Positions 40,853 through 51,010 are shown, numbered from the stretch's first letter. The stretch is 64,000 nucleotides of DNA from Symbiodinium natans (GCA_905221605.1 CAJNDS010000236.1:643501-707500), one strand, 5' to 3'. Numbers and translations: made by a program. Notes: generated by a model from the letters alone, not told the origin.

Positions 40853-43224
40853 GATTAGGGTTTAGGGTTTCAGGGCTTTAAGGGTTTTGGGTTTTGAGGG
40901 CTTCGAGGGTTTTCGCGTTTGATGGGTTTTTCGGGGTTTAGGGCTTAGGGTTTAGTGCTGATTAGGGTTTAGGGGTTTAGGCTTTTAGGCTTGAGGATTC
41001 AGAGCATGACTGCGCGAGCACGAGGCTTCGGAGCTAGAACCTCTTTGGGCTCCAGCATGGGGCTGGCCAAGCCTGAGGCATGACGCTATACAGTGTATAT
41101 GCCCCCGAAAAAAATCCGAGCTACTCCATGCTCTGTATACGCACACACAGTCCTCAATACGATAGTCCTTGCGGGAACCCCTTCAAAAAGCCGGCACGGC
41201 CCTGGACCCCCCGAAAAAAACATCAGATAGCCCCTCGGTTCGAGTACCCGAAGCTTGCCGCACGCAGGACGATCCGATGCCAATCCAGCCGGCAGAAGTC
41301 CGGAGAGCCCCCTACACCATCATGAACAGAGGAGCCAGCTGGAAAGTTGTGCATTGTCTTTTCTTTGGTAAAGGACCCCCCCTGACTTGTTCCTTTGTGT
41401 TCATGGTGGTGCTCCTGTGTCTGGCTCTGTGGCTTACAGGATCTCGAGGCTTGTATTGTAGCAAGCCGTCCGCATGCTGAAGTTCTCTTTAAGGCAAAGG
41501 TCTGGGTCGGGAGGGTGATTGGTGATTGCCGCGGTGTTCTTGCAGGAGAGCTGGAAGCCCGGCAGAGGAAAAGCATTACCGAGGCTCCAGTCTTGTCGGG
41601 GTGATGGGGAGCATGACCTTCGGAGGCAGCCGGCAAAAGGTTGGCGGGATAATATGAGACTTGCGGCGAGGAGGATAGAGTCGGATTTCGGGAACGAAGT
41701 GCTATTGATAGAAGTTCCGCACTCCAGACGGCCGTAGCACGAGACAGCACGGAAGAGCCCCTTTCCATGTCGATAGGAACGCCCTGGGCATACCCAGGTC
41801 CCCTCAAAAACTTGCGGGTTCAGTTGGAAAGCCTTCTTATATGCCAATATAAGCAATGCTTAGAACTGAGACAATTTCAGGGTACTGTCCCCTCCCATCT
41901 TTATGCTACTCTTAGGCTTCAGCCTGAATCCCAACAAATTCACCAGCTCGCTCTTTGCGCCTGCTGTGAAGGCTTCGGAGCTCCTACAAGTCACCAGTGA
42001 GGAGACATTTTTTGGGGGGGGGGGGGGGGTTGTAAGTGCATGGGAGAGCTGACGAGGTTTCGATCTGGAGAGAATGGAAATTACAAGGCCTCAAACTGTC
42101 ACGATTGGTACTCTGACTTTGGGACATCAGCCTGACCATGCTGTCGGTTGGGGGATGTTGGCGCTCGTTGCTGCAAGGTGTTTTTCGTGCCCCGCGAGTG
42201 AACAAATGTATCATGGATGTGTTCATGGTGGCAGCGGCACGGACATCTCGACACAAGCAGGTGAACGCACAACCTGGTTGCCAAGGAAGAAAGCTGGTCT
42301 TTACAAGAAAGCTCTTCAAGCACCCTCAAAGCCTATGAACTGCGAGCCCCAGATTCTTTGCGCAGAGGACGGCTTCGTGCTGCTCCGAGAATATGGCTGG
42401 GATCTACTGAGGTTGCAGGCGCGGCGGGGTTAAAGAGAAGATGTGAAGGAACGGAGGACCTCATCCTCGTGTGAAATCGATGCGCCATTGATGCGCCCAG
42501 ACATGCACAAGGCTTCCGAAAGAAGCCATTGCAGTTCAGCTCTGCGGGCTCCTACTAGAGGGCTTTTACCACGATATGCTCTTGCGCAGGAGGCGTGGTT
42601 TGACAATGACCAAAAGGCGGGTGCATGGATCTGCACGCCTTCAAAGTGAGCGGGAGAGCATGTAGAATTAGCACATTGAGGCTTGAACATGACCGGCCAC
42701 ACAAAGCTTCTGCTCCCCCCAACAAGAGCCAACTACACCCGACGTTCACAAAGAAACAGAATGACCCCCGAGTTCCCTTAGCCCATGCCTTGAGATGATG
42801 GGAAGTTATGGACAGCGTTGTAGGCTTGGGAGGAGGGCCAAATTCGGATGATTCTATCATATTATATCTAGTCTCCTTGGGCCTCTGCTCTCACGGCAAG
42901 AAAGTGGGCTGCAAAAGCACGGAGGTGCGAATTCGTTGCGGATTGAGCTCTTCTTGCCCATCGCCTGCGCCATCTTCCGTGAAGTCAGGTGCCTCTGGGG
43001 GCGTTTCTGCAGCGCTCCAGACATTCCTGGTTTAGTGTTTAGGGGACACCTAAACAACAGCTGAGTGTGGAAGGTTTTGGACAGGGATTCTGAAACTGTG
43101 CTTTAGTGTTTCTTGGCACATCAGGCTCCAATTGACCCATGGCGCGGCAGTCTTGCCTGTGAGGTGTGCTTCGTTCTGAAACACATGTTCTGCATTGTAG
43201 TGTGCCTGAGCCATTGACATGGAA

Positions 43225-43256
<32 letters not shown>

Positions 43257-46200
43257 CATATATATATATACATATATATATATGTAATAGTATTTCATTA
43301 TACAAGTATATGAGTATATCCGTATATAAGTATATATAGTGCATATAGGATAGTACTAAGCATTTTGCTATGATGATGAAGATACAATCTCCTTTTATCA
43401 GAACTAGCCTGAGTCCCCAGCCGGTCATTTCGCGCTCTTCCAGCATCGCCTGAGGCCCCAAGACGTGTTCCATCTGCATGTCCGCCATCGACGACTTGAT
43501 TGCTTTGGACTGCATGCATGGCTTTTGTGCCCCGGTCTTTCAGTGCAGAGGATGGTAATATAGGCTCTGGCTGATGAACAGCAGGTTGAGCAAGCAGCAT
43601 AGTCCCAACAGGGCTCAGTCCTCAGTGCCCAGGTGCTGAGTGCTGGAGAGGCTATCTCCACACCCAGGTGGACGACGGGAAGTCTGCTGTGCAGACGCGC
43701 TGCTGGGCCGCAGGGGGTAACAAAACTCCGGACGAGTCTCAAGGCTTGAGCGCTATCTATAACGGCAACCCTGTAGGAAACGCGATTGGGGGGCCCGGGG
43801 GGTTAGGACTTTAGGGGTACCTTCTTGAGGTCCTTGTGAAAAGGGAATCCTACTATCTTGCGTCCCCATCTTCGTAAACCCCCGATTGTCAAGAGCTACT
43901 TTGGTTTGGGTTCGGTGTGAGCTTCCTGCAACAATGGGTGGCCTGAGCTTCAATCCATGCCCAAGAGTCTTGCTGCAGGCTGCCCGCAGCACAAGTGTGC
44001 CCGTGTAGTCCCGACTGCCTTCTTCATACGCTTCTGCGACGAAGAGCGGCAAAAGAAATACCAGGAGCTTTTGCACTTGGCATGTGAGTGCTTTCGGGAA
44101 GTCAGTGGGCAGGATTCGGGCCTTCACTGCTGCTGCCAGTAACCCGAAGCCCTAAGCATTCGTATCCTGACATGGCGTAGTGGCGAAGCTCCAAGAGCCA
44201 AGTTCCGACTAACTTGTTGCGGGTGTGACTCGTTTCTCATCAATCCTTCTGAGCGTGCAGCATCTCAATACTGTAGAATCCCAAGTGCGCAAGAAGAAGA
44301 TGTGCGAAATGACCAGGAGTGGTGCCTGCGGACCTACGTGGACGAGAACGCCATGGTAAAGTGGTGTACCAACCCGGTCGGTTGCCAGTATGCCTGTGAA
44401 TACACGGGTGTCGTGACTTGCTTGCAGGTTTGCGTTCTTGAACCAAGGCAGCAGTTTGCCTAAGGGGGTGACAAATCGGACTCTATTGCGCGGTTGTCGC
44501 ATGTTTGTGTTGCATGGGCCTTGCTGCGGTGTATGGACTGTTGGAGGGATTTGCTGATGGGAAATTTGGTGTCGAGCTGAAAGCATGTTTTGGGCATTTG
44601 GTATCATGGGGTGTCTGTCGATTGGGTAACTCGGCTTCTTTCACCAGACATCGAAACTCCGAGCCCACCCTGTACGGACAGTCACAGAGGTTCCCCTCCT
44701 GAGATGAGCGCTACTTGCAAGTCTTGGCTTTAGGGCGCCCTAAACCCTCAACCCGTGCAGCTCAGGACATTGTTGACATTCATTGCCACTGCGCCTTCAT
44801 TTGGTGCTGGGCCTGTGGCGAAGAGGCTCACAAGCCGGCTTCCTGTCACAAGGGAGTTGAGTAGGGTTTAGGGTTTAGGGTTCGGGGTTTAGGGTTTAGG
44901 GTTTATAGGAGCAGCTTTGGCTGTTTTCTGTGCTCTTGAATATTGCACTTTGGTGATTGATGTCTTGAGCTTTGAGCTTTGGATTGCTTTGAGATTGGCA
45001 GTGTTTAGATGTGGTGTTGGTTGCGGGTCGAGGGCAACGAGTTGTCAAAGGCTGGCCTCGATGCTACCTACCCTCCTGTTGTGCAGGCTCTGGCAGCTTC
45101 TGAGCTGTTTCGCCCGGAGCGATTAAGAAAGGCTCCCCACCATTCCTGACCCATGCGTAAGTTGAACTACATAGTAAAACAAGTGCATGCCTTCTTTGTC
45201 CATGTGCGTGCTCGAGTCATACTGAGGCCAGTTGCAAGACCGTCAACCAGTGGAATGTCAAGAACTCCGCGGAGTCAGAGAACATCAGCTGGATTCGAGC
45301 GCACACGAAGAAGTGCCCAAAGTGCGGGGTGCTTAAGGGGCTGGGACGCTCTCCCTCAGGCAGTCATAAACTTGAAAGAAGACAAGTGGCAGACAGGTGT
45401 TTTGCAGAAGGTTCTGCTTAGGTGGAGTCAAGTCTTCACTAAACGCACAGTGGTTCAGGAGAGCTTCTGAAGCCACATAATCCTTTTTGCCAGATGTCCT
45501 CACACCAAATGCCACGGCTCATGGATGACAGAAACCCTAAACCCTAAACCCTAAACCCTAAGTGTGATGACATCCTGCCTTGAGGCCACAAGCCCATCGA
45601 GAAAAACCAGGGCTGTAACCACATGGTGTGCTCGAAGGCACTGATGAGGGGTTCAGGGTTTAGGGTTTAGGGTTTAGGGTTTAGGGTGAAAGGCGAATTT
45701 TGGGGTCAGGTGGGGGTTTAGTGTTTAAGGTTAGGGATTAGGGGGTGAGAGGCCTGGACGTGCAAGAAAGGGCTTAGGGTTCGGGTTTAGGGGGTTGTGA
45801 CGTGGTCTCTCAGAGATATCGCCATGGCGAGGGCGTTCAGCGGCCAAGCCCCGAAACATGCGACCCTCGGTGCATCTTTGCTCGGGCCCAGAGGAGGTTG
45901 TGAAGAACGCGGTGGTGGGATTTCGTATGTGATTTCTCCTCGAAGCAACCTACGCCAGTAGTCGTCAAAGCCACCTATCTTTATGTTCCCAGTTCCCTTG
46001 CTGAGAAGCCCCAACCCTCCCAAGCCCGAGCCTGCCGTGAAGCAGGCAGGGGGCTGTGGCCACGAATTCTGCTGGCTCTGCCTTGGAGAGTGGTCCAGTC
46101 ATGGCACGTCCACTGGAGGGCCACCTGGTCCCCGCATATGGGGGTTGACGAAAACAGGGGCACTCTTTTGGGGGGTTCCAGGGAACCCCTAATGGGGAAA

Positions 46201-49200
46201 TACCCATATCAGTATCCGGGAAGGAGGGTGGCAGGTAAGTTGTAGGCACGTGGTTTGGCATTGTTCTCGTTGGGCTTGCAACGTCGAGGGTTGGATTTCC
46301 TGCGTTGTCACCGCGATTACATCAAGCTGTACCTGTGGGGGTGGGAGAATTGGACGCGCCTACGAGTTGCGGCTGACGGACTTCAAACTGGTGTTGCTTC
46401 TTGCGCAGGACGAATGCACTCTAGCAGTTTTCAGCTACGCCCAGAACCTGCGATGCATTTTGTCATCCGGACTAGAGCGTAAGACATGTGGTGGAAAGCA
46501 GCAGTTATCGACATCGATCACCGCATCACAATTTGCCAAGCATTCCACGGAACCCCGCGAGTCTAGACTCCTATGCGTGTTTCCCAAGACAGGGCCCAGG
46601 GCTACCCCAATTTTGCGCCGTCCCCTTAATTTCGGGATACCCACGACAAGTACCTCAATTTTGGGTAACCCCCCAGTTGAGCTGAGGTATTACCAGTGCA
46701 ACATCTACGACAAGCAGTCAAAGGAGGGGAAGCATGTTGACGAGGACCTTCGGCTGCCTCTGGAGCGTCGCCCTTGGTTGCTAGCTGCATGCCTCATGCA
46801 TTTCTAGGTAGGGTCTTGGGACATTCTCTATGTTCCCTTTCTGGCGGCTTAAGAGGACCATACTTAGTTTTTTTTCAGGGGGTCTGAAGGGACATCCTAG
46901 ATGTGAAGAGCTCAGGAGAGGTCCAGGTTGAAAGCGAAGCACGCCCTCGACAAGTACATGCTTCTTGGCCGAGCTTGAGGCTTGGGAGGATTGGGAGGAG
47001 GCACTTCATTCGTGGCGGTTCATGAGTCTATATAAGCTCAGTGAAGATGTTGCTTTCAGAGGCGTTTGTCTAAAGAGAGGTCGAGCATCTCCTGTTCCAA
47101 CCACTAGCTCCTGTGCGCAGCAGGAGCTGCAGCAAGTTGCAGACAAGAGTGGCAGAGCCAGAAGTGCAGGTCTAGCAAGTAGGTGCAACAACCGTCCGCT
47201 CACATGGTGCCGAGCTCTGATCTTGTTTTCAGAGCTCTTGCGTTACGACGCCGGCATACTTCCAGGATGCGCAGTGGTGAACATATGCACATCTCTCTCT
47301 CTCTCTATATTTATGTGTGTATATATATATATATACATCTGATTTACACGGCATACATATACAGGAATAAGGATATATGGAGGAGAAAAGGAAGAGTGCA
47401 GGTTTTATTTCGAGCGCTTTATGGACCACGACCGTGGGATGAAGCTCACCATAACCGAGGAGCAGGCGACTCCTTTAGGGGCCCCTTATAAAGGGCAGTT
47501 TTTGGTTGGGAACCCGGTAAAATTCTCCTCCAGACGGGCCCCCGATTTAAGGGCTAAAGTGGGATTGTTGTTTCTCTCTTTTTTTTTGGCGGAGGGGGGG
47601 GGGGGGGGTTGAATGGGGCGGAAATAGGGTAATAGAGAAGTGAGACATGGGCTCGGAAACACGAAGCTTTGCCAACTTCCCCTTGGCGTAAATCGCAGAC
47701 GCCGTTGAGCAGAAGCGAAGGCTGCAGAAAGGAGTTTAAAGTAGGGTTTAGGGTTTAGGGTTTAGGGATTAGGGTGTAGGGTTTAGGGTTTAGGGTTCGT
47801 GGTTCACTAGGGTTTTGGGATGACTTTTGTCCCATCATCAGACTGTGGAGCACAGGCTTCTCAACCTCCCAAGGTTGGGATGTTCCCCCTTATACTCACC
47901 GTCCTTCATAGGGAATAATAGGGCCTTTTAAGGGATTATAGGGCAGAATCGGACCTTTTAAGGGATTATAGGGTATAATAGGGCCTTTTAAGGGACTATA
48001 GGGAATAATAGTACCCCCGACAAGAATCCCTATTCAGGACTGTCAGTATAAGGGGGAACATCCCCATCCCAATAGGCCTCTTCGCTGGTGTCACCTTGCA
48101 GGACATCGAGGGCAAAGTGCAAAAGCTGCACGATGAGCATGGCTTTGAGATCATGGAGCTCCAGTTTCTGTATGACGTCCCAAGGTTCAAGACATGCGTA
48201 GAGGGAGTGTTTCAGAAATTTGCGGGGGCTTGTGGATACACACCACAGCAAAACGAAACGAAGCATGCGGAAGAGGTAGGATTGGAGCTTCGTGGGCTGC
48301 GGCTCACATAGGGTCTTCTAAGCTCCTCATGAAGTTCCTCGGTTTCAGGAATACTTTCTGACGGTTCGTTGGTAGTGATGCGTAGTGTTGCCCTACGTAT
48401 TATCCAGCTACAACTGCCCTTGAACGTGCGTGGTTCTCACCGGACCCTCTCCGTGATGACATAGGAAAACAGGCTGCACGATCGGTATCTTTAAGAGGCT
48501 TGGGAGTCGAGAGTTTAGAGAAAAAATGAAGAGCCCCCATGCAACAAAAAAACAAAGCATACCAAGAACAACACAAGCGTGGCAAGCCACAAGATTCTAG
48601 GACTGCGCACAGATCCTCGCAGTACTGCACGTCCCGGATCTGCACAACAACTCACAACTCTACCTGGGAAGATCCGTGTGGGATTTTTAGGGTTTATAGG
48701 GTGTAGGGTTTAGGAGTTCTTTGTTCCGTGAGTGCGCGATGGTGAAATCGTGTGACACGGATTCTCAGAGCTCACGCCAAGTGTGAAGATCAACAAGTGC
48801 AAGCGTGAGTGCCGATCCAGAACCAAGCATGCAGTCTCAGCATCACTCAAAACCAAGTGCAAGCGCTCATCTAAAGAGTGCGGTTGTGGTCCCTGAACAT
48901 TCAATGGTTGAGTATTCCCCCCCCCCCCCCCCGGCAAAGGATACCCCTTAAACAACCCCCCTCCCCCCCCCGAACAAAGAATTCCGAAGCTCAAAGCATA
49001 GGAACCCAGGAAGGTTGCCCTAAACCCTTGAAACCCTAAGCCTGATTAACAAAACAAAAAGCCAGAACCTTCTTGTATATATATATATATAACCTGAACC
49101 TTCTTATATGTATATATATATATATATGCAATATATGTCTATATGTATACATCATACGTATATAACAAACCCCGTAATCCCTAAACCCCACCCCTTTGGG

Positions 49201-50433
49201 CAGTTGGGCTCCCCTTTTGGCCGCTCCTCTCGGGCCTTCCGAGGCCTTGCGGCAAGTCAGGGTCTGCCGACGCGTCCTCAAGTCACCCGGCTGCTTCCTT
49301 TGGGTTTGGGGGGCGGTTCGTGTGGATTTCTTGTTTTTTGTTCTTGTTTGGGGGGGGGGGGGGGGGGGGGTAGGGTTTTAGGGTTTGTGTATGTTATTCA
49401 TGTATTTATTTATTTATTTTTTTTGGGGGGGGGGGGTGGGGGGGGGCAGGGGGTGTAGGGTTTGTAGGGTTTGTGGTTTAGGGTTTAGAGTTTTTGTTTC
49501 GCCACAGGGGTTCTGACTTCAGGGGCCCCAGAAAGATCCCGAACAGTGGTCGGGGCGTAGGAAACGGTTTAGGGTTCAGGGTTTAGGGTTTAGGGTATAG
49601 TGCTTCCATGCAAGTGCTTCGCTCAATGGGGTTTACCATGGAGCCGCCGTGTAAACCGGGTGATCAGGGATTATAGTAGGGGGGGTAGTACTATAATCCC
49701 CCATTAAGGACTGTTAGTATAAGGGGGGGAAGGCTACACACTAAACCCTAAAGTCTAAGCAGCACAAGGGGGAACGTCCCAAGAGCCTACCCACCACCAG
49801 TGAGTCGACAGGTGGACATATGTCTACGGCTATTACCTGGATGACTCGGCCGTGTCTTGGCTTCCCAGGGTTTCCGAACCCTCAAGGTCCTGTAAGCAGG
49901 GGTTTTCTGGGGGTTTGCAGGGGCTTCTAGGGTCGTGGAGCACACTCTTCTTTCCGCTTTTCGCCGGCTGGTTCAGGGGCGTGCTTCCCGTCTAGGGTTG
50001 TGGTTGTAGCTTTCGTTGGTAAAGGCTCTTGTCAAGTATGTCGGTATGGACTTGTCCCACGCCGAATGCCTGCCCAGCACGACTCCAAAAATGTCGAAGA
50101 TGCACAAGTTTCTTAGCGCCATCCAGATCTTCCGGGGGCTGAGCCGCAGGAAAAGAACCTCTTTGAGTTCTTGCAGAAGAACTTGGAGGAGAAAACCGAC
50201 TGTTTGCACGAGATGTTGGAGAAGGACCTCCTGCCGTGGGCACCCCACCACCTGAATCCGGAGCCTTCAGTACAACAGCAGCCGAAATGCCCGAGCGCTG
50301 TTTGCATCAGTTGTGTGCGAAAGGGGCCTCCTACATGCAGGAACCTTTCCTAGGTAGGATAAGGGGGACCCTTCAAAGGGAACCCTTCTGAACCCTCTTC
50401 TGGCTCTCTTGAACAGGGACCTTATTGAGAGGG
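40778..50433 (+). CDS. Ariadne-type RBR E3 ubiquitin-protein ligase (multi-exon span)
   Basis: Predicted exons: 40778-40852, 41440-41499, about 41546-41600, 42366-42418, 42590-42620, 43455-43526, 43633-43701, 43979-44064, 44317-44407, 44761-44837, 45227-45323, 45585-45637, 46046-46119, 46687-46752, 46927-46959, 47402-47465, 48102-48176, 49812-49851, 50144-50231, possibly 50418-50433. Order: acidic N-terminus, UBA-like domain, RING1, IBR, RING2 with catalytic Cys, Ariadne helices. This family receives ubiquitin from an E2 onto the RING2 Cys and passes it to substrates, usually with cullin-RING ligases. Nearly all joins are in phase. About half the donors are GC and two are GA. Missing: one short exon between 48176 and 49812, the true start and the true stop. 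Confidence 0.85.
41440..41600 (+). CDS. Ariadne exons for the segment before the UBA-like domain
   Basis: Exon 41440-41499 (acceptor CTTACAG, donor GTCTGG) reads DLEACIVASRPHAEVLFKAK. Exon about 41546-41600 reads ELEARQRKSITEAPVLSG. Together these match the Ariadne pattern of a short strand, then L--RQ--I----VLS, just before the UBA-like helices. The join between the two is not settled. Confidence 0.55.
42366..42418 (+). CDS. Ariadne UBA-like exon (VLLREYGWDLLRLQ)
   Basis: TTGCGCAG acceptor, GC donor CAG|GCGCGG. DGFVLLREYGWDLLRLQ matches the LLR-Y-W---K- helix of the Ariadne UBA-like domain and continues in phase as EAWFDNDQK in the next exon. Confidence 0.65.
42590..42620 (+). CDS. Ariadne UBA-like exon (EAWFDNDQK)
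   Basis: CTTGCGCAG acceptor. It corresponds to the DEWFADEE-type segment of the family. The donor is GT or GC around 42618-42622; an exon may be missing before RING1. Confidence 0.6.
43220..43285. repeat. AT/ATAC microsatellite
   Basis: Alternating TA with CATA interruptions, in the intron before RING1. Confidence 0.95.
43455..43526 (+). CDS. Ariadne RING1 exon, first half
   Basis: After CCTGAG the frame reads PKTCSICMSAIDDLIALDCM and HGF. It has the RING spacing C-x2-C then C-x-H-x2-C once joined to the next exon (FC|AECWRGYL). GT donor GTGCCC; the next exon begins GTGCTG. Confidence 0.8.
43633..43701 (+). CDS. Ariadne RING1 exon, CWRGYL
   Basis: Reads AECWRGYLHTQVDDGKSAVQ then TR, a near-diagnostic Ariadne RING1 segment. 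GC donor GCTGGG; the next exon starts GCTGCC. Confidence 0.85.
43789..43883. mobile_element. Introner-like element, family 1, with 5-bp direct repeats
   Basis: Bounded by GATTG at 43784-43788 and 43884-43888. Inside: GGGGGCCCGGGGGGTTAGG left, ATCTTCGTAAACCCCC right, and a reversed CCTACTAT core. It lies in an Ariadne intron. Confidence 0.8.
43979..44064 (+). CDS. Ariadne exon, end of RING1 to start of IBR
   Basis: CPQHKCARVVPTAFFIRFCD then EERQKKYQ. C-x4-C closes RING1. The exon ends at a GA donor within CCAGGAG; the same seven bases precede the next exon. Confidence 0.8.
44317..44407 (+). CDS. Ariadne IBR exon
   Basis: EWCLRTYVDENAMVKWCTNP then VGCQYACEYT. The KWC--P-GC pattern is the first zinc pair of the IBR. 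GT donor GTGTCG. Confidence 0.85.
44761..44837 (+). CDS. Ariadne IBR exon (CHCAFIWCWACGEEAHKP)
   Basis: Second half of the IBR: C-x-C, C-x2-C, then GEEAHKP, completed as ASC in the next exon. GC donor GCTTCC; the next exon starts GCCAGT. Confidence 0.85.
44863..44910. repeat. TTTAGGG array near an Ariadne donor
   Basis: Six G-rich units, about 25 bp downstream of the donor at 44838. Confidence 0.95.
45227..45323 (+). CDS. Ariadne exon, IBR-RING2 linker (NSAESENISW)
   Basis: ASCKTVNQWNVKNSAESENI then SWIRAHTKKCPK. NSAESEN--W---TK-CPKC is strongly conserved in Ariadne proteins. GC donor within the second Cys codon. Confidence 0.9.
45533..45562. repeat. CCCTAAA array near an Ariadne acceptor
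   Basis: Four perfect C-rich units, 22 bp upstream of the acceptor of the RING2 exon. Confidence 0.95.
45585..45637 (+). CDS. Ariadne RING2 exon with catalytic cysteine
   Basis: CHKPIEKNQGCNHMVCSK when joined to the preceding exon. The Cys of GCNHM (codon 45614-45616) is the position of the thioester-forming cysteine in this family. GC donor GCACTG; the next exon starts GCAGGG. Confidence 0.9.
45645..45692. repeat. TTTAGGG array near an Ariadne donor
   Basis: Six G-rich units, starting 12 bp after the donor of the RING2 exon. Confidence 0.95.
46046..46119 (+). CDS. Ariadne RING2 exon (CGHEFCWLCLGEW)
   Basis: AGGCGHEFCWLCLGEWSSHG then TSTG. Completes the RING2 zinc ligands. GC donor GCCACC. 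It joins in phase to YYQCN. Confidence 0.9.
46137..46675. mobile_element. Family 1-like inverted-repeat sequences in one Ariadne intron
   Basis: CATATGGGGGTTGACGAAAA (46136) with CCCATATC at 46203, and a second patch 46605-46672 with CCTTAATTTCGGGATACCC and TTTTGGGTAACCCCCC. The limits of the element or elements are not clear. Confidence 0.45.
46687..46752 (+). CDS. Ariadne exon after RING2 (YYQCNIYDKQSKEGK)
   Basis: TGG|YYQCNIYDKQSKEGKHVDEDL. The Cys is the last RING2-adjacent ligand. GC donor GCTGCC. Confidence 0.85.
46927..46959 (+). CDS. Ariadne-domain exon (LKAKHALDKYM)
   Basis: GGTCCAG acceptor, GC donor inside the ATG codon. It joins in phase to FYFERFMDHD. Confidence 0.85.
47402..47465 (+). 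CDS. Ariadne-domain exon (FYFERFMDHDRGMKL)
   Basis: AGTGCAG acceptor, GC donor CAG|GCGACT. The YFERF--H helix is typical of the domain. Confidence 0.85.
47743..47803. repeat. TTTAGGG telomere-type array
   Basis: Eight G-rich units with ATTAGGG and TGTAGGG variants, in an Ariadne intron. Confidence 0.95.
47874..48072. mobile_element. Introner-like element, family 4
   Basis: TTGGGATGTTCCCCCTTATACT at the left and AGTATAAGGGGGAACATCCC at the right. The interior has three repeats of AATAGGGCCTTTTAAGGGA type. It ends 29 bp before an Ariadne exon. Confidence 0.85.
48102..48176 (+). CDS. Ariadne-domain exon (DIEGKVQKLHDEHGF)
   Basis: Twenty-five codons from CACCTTGCAG to GAC|GTCCCA. Ends EIMELQFLYD, matching the VQFL helix of the domain. 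Confidence 0.75.
48177..49811. other. Large Ariadne intron region, one exon probably missed
   Basis: Family alignment expects a short exon (R--LK before TYV) here; I could not find it. Contents: C and G homopolymers at about 48920, 49352 and 49424, AT microsatellite at 49078-49130, TTTAGGG units at 49565-49600, and a family 4 relative at 49666-49787. Confidence 0.5.
49812..49851 (+). CDS. Ariadne-domain exon (WTYVYGYYLDDSA)
   Basis: GTCGACAG acceptor, GT donor GTGTCT. TYV-GYYL is conserved in the Ariadne domain and is followed in the family by an E--LFE helix, as in the next exon. Confidence 0.8.
50144..50231 (+). CDS. Ariadne-domain exon (PQEKNLFEFLQKNLEEKTDC)
   Basis: GGGCTGAG acceptor; continues LHEMLEKDL. 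Matches the C-terminal LFE--Q--LE--TE-L helix. The donor near 50232 (GC) is uncertain. Confidence 0.75.
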
Positions 50434-50793
50434 TCTATATCCCCAAGAGTCCCCCCAATCCTCTCCCCTACCCTTGCTTGCCCCTAAACCCTAAAACCCC
50501 CGACTGTTCCCTGCGGAGTGATCCCAGAGAGGGTCTGCTAGGCGGGTGGCAAAGAAAACCAAAACCCCAAACCCTAAACCCTAAACCAACAGTAAGCATA
50601 ACGGCCAATGTCCAGGGCTGCACTGCTTCCAGGTCCTTTGGGTCTTTCGCTGACATGCTGGGTTGGGTGCCGAAACGGCTAAACAGTTCAGGCCCCGTCA
50701 GGCAATAGGCGTTCAAAGGTTGAACTTTAAAAGTCCTTTGCCTTGTCTGGCAGGACATGCAGGACTTTGACCGGATGTTCTTAATTTGAAGGT

Positions 50794-50890
50794 CATATGG
50801 GGGTTTCCAAAAATAGGGGGCCCTCAATGTAGAGCCCCAAATAGTAGGACCCCAATAAGGTACCCCGAATATCGTATAAAAACCCCCATA
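50794..50890. mobile_element. Introner-like element, family 1, between duplicated exon starts
   Basis: CATATGGGGGTTTCC left and ATAAAAACCCCCATA right, internal CCCCAAATAGTAGGACCCC. The flanks AGGACTTTGACCGGATGTTC and AGGACTTCGACCGGACGTTC are near-identical. Confidence 0.8.
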
Positions 50891-50904
50891 CGCCTCTTTG
50901 CCAG

Positions 50905-51010
50905 GACTTCGACCGGACGTTCTTCGAACAGCCTGAAGCACAGAAGCTTTCCAATGAAAAAGTGCACGAGGCCTTTCGGACCTTCCGCGGCTCGGCAAGA
51001 TACCAATTGG
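50905..51010 (+). CDS. Exon DFDRTFFEQPEAQKLSNEKV
   Basis: TTTGCCAG acceptor; continues HEAFRTFRGSARYQL to a GTTTAGGG donor. It is downstream of the Ariadne domain; it may be the C-terminal tail of that gene or a separate gene. Not recognised. Confidence 0.55.

Noticed and set aside
41223-41807. Minus-strand frame of 194 codons
   Set aside because: It covers + exons of the Ariadne gene (41440-41600) and shows no domain.
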